A stretch of DNA of 64,000 nucleotides from Arbacia lixula (taxonomy: Eukaryota; Echinodermata; Echinoidea; Arbacioida; Arbaciidae), in contig OZ022588.1 in assembly GCA_963669155.1 (NCBI GenBank), positions 3,845,584 through 3,909,583 on the forward strand, read 5' to 3'. The notes below the pieces were generated by a model. It saw only the letters and a list, made by a program, of their open reading frames with translations. It searched no databases and had not been told where the DNA came from. Position numbers and translations under genes: made by a program. How positions within the stretch are numbered: the stretch's first letter is position 1; each line of letters begins with the position of its first letter. Shown in pieces: positions 48,901-61,102 of this stretch.

Positions 48901-51900
48901 TTTTTGCTTTCAAATTGGCAACACAATCGAAAAAAGCCTGGGGGCGATGCGTTTCACCAAGTTCCTCATAAGCTAATAAATTAAAATTCTGCCCCAAACA
49001 GCGATACACCGCATGCCTCAACACATTACAATGCGGAGAGGTGTGATGTTTGCTATTGTGGTCTCTTGGTTATATGAACTGCTGAGGTTTGGAAAACTCC
49101 AAAACTCCAACAAAACGTCCAAAGCTCTACTCAAAATCTAAATCCAATATCATTCCGCTCAAGGTCAGTTTTTCAAGCTCTAAAAGTGTGGGAAATTCTT
49201 ACACAGTCCTTTCTGTGGTATTAACACAATGTACACAACCTGTAATGCATTCATGATCAAGGACTCTTAACTATAGAAACAAACAAACGAATGGACGGCC
49301 AACCTGCAAACATAATGGCTCTGGCCATTTCATGGTGGAGGCATAAAGAATAACAGCCTGCCTCCCACACTTAGTATAGATCTAATTAGCTTGGGTTTGG
49401 AAGCTCTTAGAGGAAATGGGCTGTAAACTTGAGTATTGACTAGTTACAAATTTGTGTCTTACTTGGATGAATGTCTCCATCTCTTCCTTCCTCCTTCTCT
49501 CTAGTTGCTCCATCTCAGCTTGGCAGACTGAGCATGGGGAGAGGCGATTAACGGCCGGCCCACCACCAAACCTATGTCACATCACGCAATAATGACAGAG
49601 AGGGAAACAAGAAATATAAAGCAACAGAGTGTATGGAATACGTAAAATGAATCAGCATCTTTATCTCAGTTGCTCCATCTTAGGTTGGCAGACTGGGAGG
49701 AGGTGATAAACGGCTGGGCCGCCACCAAACCTACGTCACATCAGGCAATAATGACAGTGAGGGAAACAAGGAATATCATGAGGCAACGGAGTGTATGGAA
49801 TATGTAAAATGAATCGTCATCTTCATTTCAGTTGTTCCATCTCACGTTGGCAGACTGGGAAGAGGTGATAAACGGCCGGCCCACCATCAAACCTGCGTCA
49901 CATCAAGGGATCACAACAGAAAAGAACACATGAAGCAGTTGGCTCAAGACGCCGATGCTTGGAGAGACATGACTTAGTAAAGATGATAGCATCGCTAAAC
50001 CTGTCCTTTGACCAATCACTTTTTATGATGATCCTTTAGCACTTATATATTATTTAATCTACTCACTATTCATGAAAAATAAAATGAAATCAATAGTAAC
50101 AAATTAATTTCACAGCTGCTTGATCAAGTGCTAATTTGATAGCAGCTTGGACGACTAGTTGTGCTTTCCTATTGCATTTTGATGGCTGATCAGAAGAAAG
50201 GCTTTGCTGCAGGGTCAGTTTCAAAGAGTAGACTTACGTTTGGTAGAGGTGGTCCCAGACTGGTTGCGGCACCTTGAGAACAAGCTTGTCCACATAGCTA
50301 GCTTTACTGGGCTGTACACCTACAAATAAAGACAAGTTTTATCAGAAAGTATAGAACAAACAAGAGAGCACAACTACAAAAGATTGAAATGAAAATCAAA
50401 AATCTAAACTTGATCACAACACAGTGGCTATTTCCATAGTGTAATTGTTGTCAGTTACAGGTTAGTTATTGTACAAGCCTAGATTTTTCATGTACAGATA
50501 TTTGGTATATGGTCCAGGGAAATACCAGAACAGTTAACTCTTGTGAAATTGAGGAATAAGAATTCTGTGGCCGGAGTATGCAAATAAGTTCTGGGATCCA
50601 AAGATTTCCTTTTGAAACGGACATACAATGTCAAGTAAAATCCTTCAAGATTTCTGCAGATAAGTTATTCGATTATGAACCTTAATGGTAGCCATCCATT
50701 GAACAAGTGGTTGCACATATAAACATCTTCTAATCATTGTGAAAACATGCTTAAGATAGAGTTAAAAGCAAGCAAAGGTCAGTATGTTTCTGGGGACTGC
50801 ATATAGCCAGTTCTCGTTTCTGAGAAGGAACAGATTAAGATATAGTTTCAATTGATGGAAGACAGTTGAAGGGAAAGCTTTAAAAAATAAAATAAAATAA
50901 CTTTGGCCACTTGGTCCGCATAAAAAAGCTGGGAGCTTTCTGATTGATAACGTCATGAAAATAGTGTAGCACTTTCACTTACCTCCATGTTTGCAGAGGA
51001 AGTCGTGATTCGTGATTGGCCCCGGCTCCGCAAAGTTGTTGAACTTGTTCAGCCACTGTAGCGACACGTAGAAGTGAAGGAAGCTTGGCTGGTAGGAAAA
51101 AACAGAGTAAAACTTTGTTTACCACTACATCACAGTATTGGTTTTAAAAAACTGTAAATGTCGGATATTTCGCAAATCGATATGTTCTTGATTTGCGACG
51201 AAGCCGACCATTTCACTGGCACTTTTTGTGGGCCCATATCCCAGGACCCGACAAACAGGCACACACACAGGCCAATAAAATGATACAAAACAAGTCTGAA
51301 AACTCACAACGCATCATAATGCATATAGTACATTGACAAGATGCATTAAGCCAATCTGGCTAGCGATCTTGTGATGCTTAGAATTACTGCCACTGGTAGC
51401 ACAGTAACCATCAATGGCCCTGGATGTCGCTATGCGGTGTACTATGGGACGACTGTCACCTATATGGGGTCTTGAGAAGTGTTCTCTTTCGGTTTGTTCG
51501 AGCACACTAAAACTCACCTCCTGTTGCTCAAACAGATCTTGAACCTTCTGCCTCTCACGGCAAGCGTCATCAGAAGATTTCCTGACAAAGCAAACAAAAG
51601 TGAGATGGAAACTTGTATCAATTTTGTATTTCTTTCTACTGTAGGTACTGAATGTACTGCATGGGGTTTCAGGCACATAGTACCTGTGTAGAAGGTATGC
51701 TGCACTAAATATATGTAAGAGTGCTTATATTATTATCATTATGAAGTTAATATTAATATTACTTTGAAAACAAGTGTATGTGCAAAAGACCACACACATC
51801 TCACAGTTGAACAAATTATTAGATGGAAAGAGGGAGAAAATTGGGCGACCAGATAGGTACGAAAATAAGGAAATGGTGGAAGGTGGGATAGGAGGGGCAG

Positions 51901-54900
51901 AAATGGGACATTTAAGAAGTATACTTTCTTCTTGCTTGTAAATGAGCACATATGCCTCACAGTTTCACAACTAATTAGATGGAAGGAAGGAGAGAACTGG
52001 TGGAACTGAATGGTAAGAAAATAAGGAAATGGTGCAAGGGTGGGGAGCAGAAAAGATACCACACTTTCTTCTTACTTGTAAAAGAGCACATACGCCTCAC
52101 AGTTAGCCACCTGAAGTGCGTTGACCTCTGTGACGTAGATGTCATCATACTCGTACCACTGACTGTTCAGCCAGTTCTGGGCGTAGCAGGTGTAGTGGCC
52201 ACCTGATCGAGGGTTGGAGGAGACAAATAGGAGTGATTAGCCAAGATGCTAGGAAGAAATCAACTACAATGAAATCAGATGGTATGAGGAAGGGGTAGAC
52301 AAAATTCAACTCAGCTAACAAAAGGATGGTCAGATTGATGTGCTGGGTATCATTACGTGAGAGAAAGACCTCCTCCAGTCCATGGGCCTGGTAAGGATAG
52401 GACAGGTGATGAGAAAGAGCAGGTTGAGATGGTATGGTCATGTGGCTAAGAGAGAAGAGACCCACTGGCTCCAGAGAAAGCTTAATCTCATTTGTGGGGA
52501 GAAATCCATGTGGGAGAGCTCGCAAGATATGGGCGGAAATAATCAAAGAGGACAGAAAAGTGTTGAACATTACCCACATTGACCCAAATGACAGGATAGT
52601 ATGGAGGAGAGACATATCAAGGAAATGAACTGTCCAACCCCACAAAGTGGGAAAAATGGACTTCAAACGTTGATGATATAAGTCTTTCGGTAGTGGAGAA
52701 GTTTCTGTAAAGCTACACAACTCTGTTCACATACATCAAAATAGAAGTTTGAATTATATTTTATCTGCTTAGGACTAATCCCTGTTCAAAACGTTGAAAC
52801 AACCGCAGCAATTTAATATAAGAGCACTATATTCTTGTGGACACCCGTTCATTCATCGCTCTAAAGTCAATAAGGTAATGTTGCAGCGATATTTTGCATT
52901 TTTAACCGTATTTACAGAAAGCATAAATTATTTTATAAGGTCCTGAGTAACTGTTCACATATTGCTATATTAATGTACATTGAATAAGACTAGAGAGAGT
53001 TTGGGGGGAGTGAGGTGAAGGTGTGGTGGAGTGGGTTGGGGAGGGATGGGATGGGGAGAAAGGAGGAATATCTCACCTCCTGCAGTTCCATGGTGACAAA
53101 TGACAGCACTAAGGTCGTAATTGGCACAACTGTTCTTGCAATCTGAGAAAAAAGAAATGCATACAAAATAGTTAATAACACAATATGTTTCAGTTTCAGA
53201 TATATACTGTATGTCACACAATGAACATTTATTGACATCTGTCAAACATTAAAACAATCCAAAAGTTACACTGACCACACAGTACATATTTACTTGTACA
53301 TAAACATATTATGAACTATTTTCCAATGAAAGGGGTAAGCTATCATATGACGTATAATATGGTAGCCCTCCAGCTTGGAAACACTGAATGATCTTAAATG
53401 CACTGTCCAGAAGAAAATGTCATTAAACTAATGATCTCTTGGATTTCTCGAAACAAGGACAACTCAAATCTGAACCACCACTTAGAGGGAAAGTTGTGAC
53501 TACATTAAGGATATGGCAAAGTGAGAGATAGACCAAAAAGCAATGGACCATGACACTGATTGACCTCTGACCGTATGACATTGACCTCTGACCTTTTGCG
53601 AGATAGGGGCTCATGTCCAGGCTGTCCAGCGGGAAGGACACGTAGCTGTTGATCTTAGAGGAGAAGGAGGTGAAGGATTCATGGCGGAACCTCTTCAGGT
53701 GAACGCACAGCACCTCAGGCAGCTCTAGAACCTGCACAAACTTTACGCCGTTTCGTAGTCTGCGGTTAAAACAACGATAGATAGGGAAGCCCTTTTACGA
53801 AAGTCATGAAACTGGGCGTGGATCAGCAGTGCACTCTAACAATAATATGAATAAAATCGGTCATAGGTTCAAGAACCTTTTCAAATGAAAATTTAAAGAC
53901 TTTGCTTGTTTCTGTTTGAAACATTGGATTTGTCGTGACCAAAGTCTACATTCATTCATTGTATTGCACCAGTCACCAGGGCTCAGCCTGCCTCAGTGCA
54001 TCACTGTGGTTCAGATAACTGTGCTGTGCGCTGTAGTGCTCTTGAGTCTCAAGGCTACAGGCTAGGCTACAGGAAAAAATACTAGGTTTTGGATGCCCAG
54101 TCCAAAATCTGTAATCTAACGATCAATATATCTCTACCCAAATTCAATATCTAGTTCTAATTTAGTTAGGGAAGTTCTTATGCACTATTTTCTCTGATTA
54201 TCTGTGGTATTTACACAATTTCATTATTTACCTTAAAAAAGGCTACCCTTCCTTAAACAACAGAACGGTTATATACTTTCTGGATATATTCACCACATAT
54301 GTTTGTCTTATGTTCTGACATTACTTCTTAAGCTTTTTTTATTTAGTACTGTATCATATGTTCTGCCATTGTATGTTCATTATTTTATGGCTGTATTGTT
54401 ATGTTCTGAAAGAGAAAAATCGGTGCATGAACTGAACTGAAAATAATTCTCACACCAATACATGAAAATAAAGAGGAGTACTTACTTCTTGCACTTTTCG
54501 CAGCTGTACATGTTGTCACCTGCAAAGAAACAAAGTGGACATGAAAGAAGTTTTCAACGTCTTGGAACAAAAGCTGGCAATGTTAATCTTTCAAACACAT
54601 TGAAGACATAGAAGGTTCCCTGTTCGTACTCTGACTTTGGCCAGTTTACATTGATAGAATATTCTTTTCCTTCTTCATATCATGGGAAAATGATCCTGAC
54701 AAATGATTTACGTGTATCTCAACACAGGTTGATGTCATTTAAGTTAAAGGTTACTTAAGATTTAATCCAGAGTGTACATGGTGATTATGTAATCCTTTTT
54801 CACACAGAATTCCTGTTCACTAGACAGCACTTCATGGTATCATTTTATCAGTTTAGCCCTACTTCTCAGGTTGGATTCACAAATGATTAAACATGTAAGA

Positions 54901-57900
54901 GCGCCCTCAAAGTACGTACGAAGAGAGGATTGGCCTTGTGATAGCTTTAGATCAATCGCAATTCTTTATATGACCCAGGGGTAATAAAATACAAGAGTGC
55001 TTCAAACAATGAGTATCAAAAGTGAATAAAAATTGTTTGTACTGTATTCACAACTAAATGTGTGATTCCATTCACCCGTGTCTTGTGAGTCAGTATCAAT
55101 GGGTGGAATGCACTCTATAAGTTGTTGCTAGTCATACAAACCTTAGACAAGCTTTGGGATACCATTAGTAATGTATTGCTTGAATGACGAGCATAGCATT
55201 TGCATACATAATGAATGAGGTCTATTGGTTGTTACCTTTGAGTTCATCTGCTGAGAAGAACGCTGACAGGCAGTTATCCAGAGTGATGTTTGGACCCCAC
55301 AGCCATGTCCTGCAAAGACAAGGGGAACATCACATAGAAGCTTGTCACCTGTTTCTGTACTGCACAAAATGCTGGTCTAGAGAGATTGGTATGTATGACT
55401 GGGGCAATAATGTCAGTGGCACATGATGAGTTATCTTCTCCTGTAGGGACCTAAAGATTTCTGTGCATCCTCCTGTTTCACCTTCCTCCTCTTCATCACT
55501 CTCTCCGCCTTCTGCGCTTCCTCTCATCCTTCTATCTCCTCCACTATCTCCTTTTTCTTCTCCTATTCCTTTACCTTTCACCTTCCTCTCCTCACCACTC
55601 CCCTATTCAGCATTCTTCTCCTCCACCTTCTTCATCTCCCTCTATATCCTCACCCTTCTGCTTTTTCTTCTCCTCCTTCTTTCTCCTCTTCTATCTCACT
55701 CTACCTCTCTTCCACCTTCTCCTCTTTCTTCTCCTCTATCTCACTCTACCTCTCTTCCACCTTCTCTTCTTTCTTCTTCTCCTCCTCCTCCTCCTCCTCC
55801 TGCTGCTCCACCTTCCTCTCGTCTCACTCTCCTACTTACCCATGGAAGAAGCTGAAGAACCATGAGATCCAGCCCTGTGTATTCCTATTGGTGTCAGTGC
55901 ACGAGACCGATGACTTGACTGGCATGCCTTGAATCCTTGCTAGGTCTTCCTTCCCTGGGATGGGCAGCGACAGATCTTGGAATGTCTCTTTCTGACACGA
56001 AATCTGATCACAAACAAATAAATATGCAGTCAAATATGCATCATTCAGAGCTACGAACACTGAAATTCAACAATAAGGATGATTTGAGGAAATTTCACCA
56101 GAAATCAGGGAGATGTCTATCAAATGCATACAACCTAATGGCAATAATCTATCAATAATCAGGCAGATTGGGAGATTTGATAAAATCCAAAGCAGTAATA
56201 TTGGTTTATTTTCAGGGAGTCTCCTGTGAGATCAGGGAGACTTAGCAGTTCTGCATGATTATTATCATCATTCATTTGAACATAAAATATAGCTTTACTT
56301 ATAAACACACCATAACAAATACATGTATAACAAAACAAAGGGCATGATACAATACAATACAAATGACAGAATGAGACACTGTGTGAGTCAGGGTCCACAA
56401 AATGAAGTAGCTTACTGTTGCCTGAGGGCATGAAGACTTTATAAAGTCTATATAAAGACTGCCTAACAAGAGACCAGAAATGTGCTTGTCATAAAAATGT
56501 GGGTTATATGAGCAAGCTTCTTTACCACAGGTTTCATTGAGAGACATTTTAAAAGGGAAACAAATAAAATGAACACATGAATTCTACTTCAACTGGTAAT
56601 AATGCACATTTTTATTGCATAGCTATATAAAGTATGAATTACAATTTCACATAACATGAATTGCAGGGCAAAAATGCTGACAGGTATATTTTAATTGAAT
56701 AAGCAAACAAAAATGTGTTGTCAGGTTTGATCACTCACATTTTCACATGTTAAGCACTGCACAGAGCTCAAGATCTTGCCATCGAACACGTCTGAGATGA
56801 TGCTGCGATATCTTGGAGCTGGCTTTTTCTTCTTCTTCCCTGCAGCAAAAAAAGGTCAGCCACAAACAAAAATCTCAGCAGATGTACACTCCTGTCTCCT
56901 TCTTAGACAAACAATAAGATCTTTCAAACAGATAATCGCAGAAAATATAATTTTATGATGAATCATTTGCCACGAAAACATCTCTTGAAATCTAGAATGA
57001 TCTGTCCTTCTTGAAATTCAAAAATAAGAACAAGTTAGAGAAGTAAAGTCTGAAAGGTTTTAGCAAGCTTCCCAAATTCAAGGTGACTTAGCCTTTCTTG
57101 ATATCTATGATAATAATAGTTTGTATAAAGCACCTATTGTGAAACAGCATCATCTATAAATACTTTACAATAGTTTAAAGGGCATATACTGTACTGGGAA
57201 GGCAAAAAAGCCTTCAAAAGGTATTTGTTAGCAATCTTCTTGCCAATGGTCTTAAATTCATGTATTGACCATTTTAGAAGTTTGCTGAAAGTTATTTGGC
57301 CTAAAATGATCCACATATGGAGTAATTAATCATTAATTATTAAATCTTCAAAATGTTCGGCCCGAATATTTTGAGGATTTGTGATTTAATCACTCATTAC
57401 TCCAAATGTAGATCATTTGAGGGCAAATAACTTTCAGCAAGCTTCTAAAATAGACTATATATGAATTTAAGACCATTGGCAAGAAGATTGCTAACAATTA
57501 CATCTTGAAGGCTTTTTTGCCTTCCCAGTACAGTATATGCCTTTAACCTCAGTCATTGGATGCGGGTAGTGTATGTGACACCTATCCAATCCCAAGGGAT
57601 CATTTTAGCATCGTGGCAGCCACTACGGTACACTCATTCCTTTCCTACTGGGTACTGAATACACATGGGTGGTAGGTAGCAAAGTGGATTTATTATCCTA
57701 CTCGGGACCAAAGTGCCATGGGTGGCTTAAACCTGGGACCATGAGATCTTCAGTCAAAGTTCACAACCAAAACAAAACAACACCTTTTCAGATTCAGCAA
57801 AAAGAAAAAAATCCGACAAAAGAGGAGTAGTAGCGAGATGAAAGGGATAGTTCACCCAGAAATTAAGTTGGTTTCAATAAAAGTAGACAAATGAAAGAAA

Positions 57901-60900
57901 CATATGAGTGAAGGTTTAACAAAAATTTGTCAAAGGATAAGAAAGTTATTAGATTCTAACATTTCAATTTTGTGACGTCACGTGTGAGGTGCTCTCCCAT
58001 ATGTTGTGTACAATATGATTACATATTTATCGCTCTTTTTCTGTTTTTGCCAACAGAATTATTTTTTTCGTACAGGTATGTGTGTAAAAATGTATTTCCA
58101 AATGATGCATCAAATGCACAGGTAAAAGGATATGCACCTCGCATGTGACGTCACAAAATCAAAATTTTATAAGATCATAACTTTCTTATCCTTTCATGGA
58201 TTTTCATTAAACCTTCACTTATATGTTTCTTTCATGTGTCAGCTTTTATTGGAACAAACATGATTTCAGGGTGCACTATCCCTTTAAGGGTATGATAGAA
58301 GTCTTTACCGTGGTCTCTATTTCCACTCATGGACTGGTCTCCCGAGCACATCTCATCGGTATCCTTCTCGCTGTCGTAGATCTCCCGATCGTATTTTGCG
58401 CTTGATGACGAGGTGGTGCGAGAACGAGTGTTCACTGCAAAAAAAGCAAAGTCAATAGTAAGAGCCGTAGCCTCAAAACGGGAAACTGTCTCGAGTTTAG
58501 GGGTACTACAAAAAGAAAATCACTCGGATATGGGGAAGGAAAATACAATCATATGTCTGGATAAATATATAACCTTGCACCTGAAAGTCAAAAAATTATC
58601 TCACCTGAATAAGGACAGCTTGAAAACTAGTCAATAGTCACTAGTCAATATGTCCTAGAACAACAGAGCTCTCAATTATTCAAGTAACAAAATGGTGCAT
58701 GCACACACTCTGTAATTCATTTTTGCACAATACACTTGATAGAGCAGCAGATCGTTAAGAGAGTAACAATTACAATGTTAATGTACATGTAAAGTATGCT
58801 TTAAGGTTGTTCTCCAAAATATCCCCCCCTCCCTTATCATAATCCCAATTACAGGGCTGCCAACCTTTGAAAGTCAAAATTCATATTCCGCACCTCCAAA
58901 ATTCGTATTTTGCCATCAAAATTCGTATTTTTAATGATGAAGGTAGTAAGTCTAAGCCTGTGACTAAACAAATACACTGTATTATCCGATTAGTTCTACT
59001 CACTGGCCAACTGCCACTGACAGCTGATCAGCAGCTAGCTAGCAGTGTGTAGCACTACTGCTACTAGTACAGTGCATCACAGTACAGTGCGCCACCACAC
59101 TGACCCTAAGTCTAGCTTTCCTTCCCCAGAGTTTAGGGGGAAAACTTAGCTAGTGGTAGGGGTTACAAAATTGTAAATTTTCGATCTTTTTTTTCCCCAA
59201 ATGATATGAAAATGTTCTTAAAACAACCTGAATATCATTAAAATGCACCATAAACGATATTCTAGTGTCCAACACTTACATTCCAGGTCTCAGTTTCTTC
59301 CTATCTTGCAGTGATTTGAGGCAGATTTCGCCGTTTTTTCAGCTCTCCATCTTTAGCCTGGCTTAGTTCATTATTTCAAAAGGGTGCTAAATATCTGTGT
59401 TGTGAGGGACAGGTGTGCGGAATTTGAAGATAAGCATAGCTTGGGAGCTTGCCTCCCCAGAGTTCTGGGATAACTCGGCTAGCGGTAGGGGCTCAAAAAT
59501 CATAAATTTTCAGGTTTTTTTCTTTTTCCAAATGTGATGAAAATGTTATTAAAACAACCTGACTACGATTTCAATGCACTATAAATGATATTCTAGTGAT
59601 ATACACATATATTCCAGGTTTCAGTTTCTTCATATCTTGCAGTAATTTGAGGTGAATTTCTCCACCTTTTTAGCCTGGAAAGGCTGGCCTGGTTCATTTG
59701 TTCATTAGGGTACAAGTATCTATGTTGTGAGGGACCAACTAGTGTGTGCTGAATGTACATGTATTGCCATTGGAATGAGTGTCGTGAATGCAGTCGGCAA
59801 TCAGGTGTTACAGAAAGAGCTACGTGATTGGCTGAATTATTCTACGATGCTTAGGGGTAGTTTATTAATGCTAACCATAACATTTTACTTTACAAATATA
59901 TAATTATTCTTCTGAATGATTACTATGGTTATTATATGCCACATTATCGCTCATAAAGAGGCTACTTCTATCCTTTTTGTGAGTTATTTTATTTTTGCCG
60001 TGAAATCGTACTTTTACGATGCGCTTTCGTACTTTCGTATTCTCTTCCGATTTTCGTAACAAATACGATTTTTTCGTAACGGTTGGCAGCTCTGCAATTA
60101 GGAAATGGTACCTGCATTAGAATTGAGCACACACGCTAAAACAATCTAACAAAAAAGGTTTTACTTCTCATTGAGATTTGTATGCAAACATGCATTCTCT
60201 TGATTAGAAACAATATTTTGGGAGAGCTCTTATACACGTAGGTAGAGGTGAAAATTTCATCGATTCTTACTCCTTGAAGAAGACGAGTGAGGGTACAGAG
60301 GTTCTGTCTCCGATGTCGAATCTGTCGCCCTCTTGCGGTGCAGGTGTGGATGGTTCTTGTCTACACCCCCTTCCCCATCCTCCCCATCATCTCCGCCGTC
60401 CTGGTGGCGGTCGTTGTCGGGGACAACGCTACTGGAGGTATCCACATCCTCAGACAGGCTCAGTGATTCGTTGGACCGTGTCCGGTGGTGCATGTCCCCG
60501 GCGGATGGGGAACCTGCCCTGGAGCGCCGCCGTGCAGCCGCTAGGTCCTTCTCGCTCTCTTCCATCGTAGAGTTTTCCATAGCCTCGCCATCAGCCTCTT
60601 CAGTACCAGCGTCAGCTAGCACTGGTTCCTTCAGCTCCTCGTGCAGACGGTCCATGATGCAGCGAAGGAACTCTTGTGAGTCCTGCAATATAGAGAGAAG
60701 GAGAGAGAGGATGAGAGAAAAAGAAAAAATAAGGGTTAAAGATGAAAAAAGACCAAGAAAGTGACAAGAGTTAAACAGAAAGATAGAGAAAACAAGAGAG
60801 AAAGCAAGAATCAGTATAACAACAAAAAGAGCGTGAGAGGAGAGCGAGAGATAGAAGGAATCGAGAACGCGTGAAGCAACCAGAGGGAGACAAAAAAAGA

Positions 60901-61063
60901 GTGAGCAACAGAGAGAGAGAATAAATGAGAGAGAAATATTGAGGGGATAGAAAAAAAGGAGAAGAGAGTGTGTGTGTCTACATCCATTCATATATCGTAA
61001 AGGAGTAATTTACCATTGTATATATAAAAAGAGCGAGGGGAAGAGAGTTAGCAAGATATATGA

Positions 61064-61102
<39 letters not shown>

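Noticed and set aside
52145..52720. Minus-strand 191-codon open frame
   Set aside because: Overlaps USP exon w12 in another frame and runs antisense to the LINE fragment; hydrophobic by chance.
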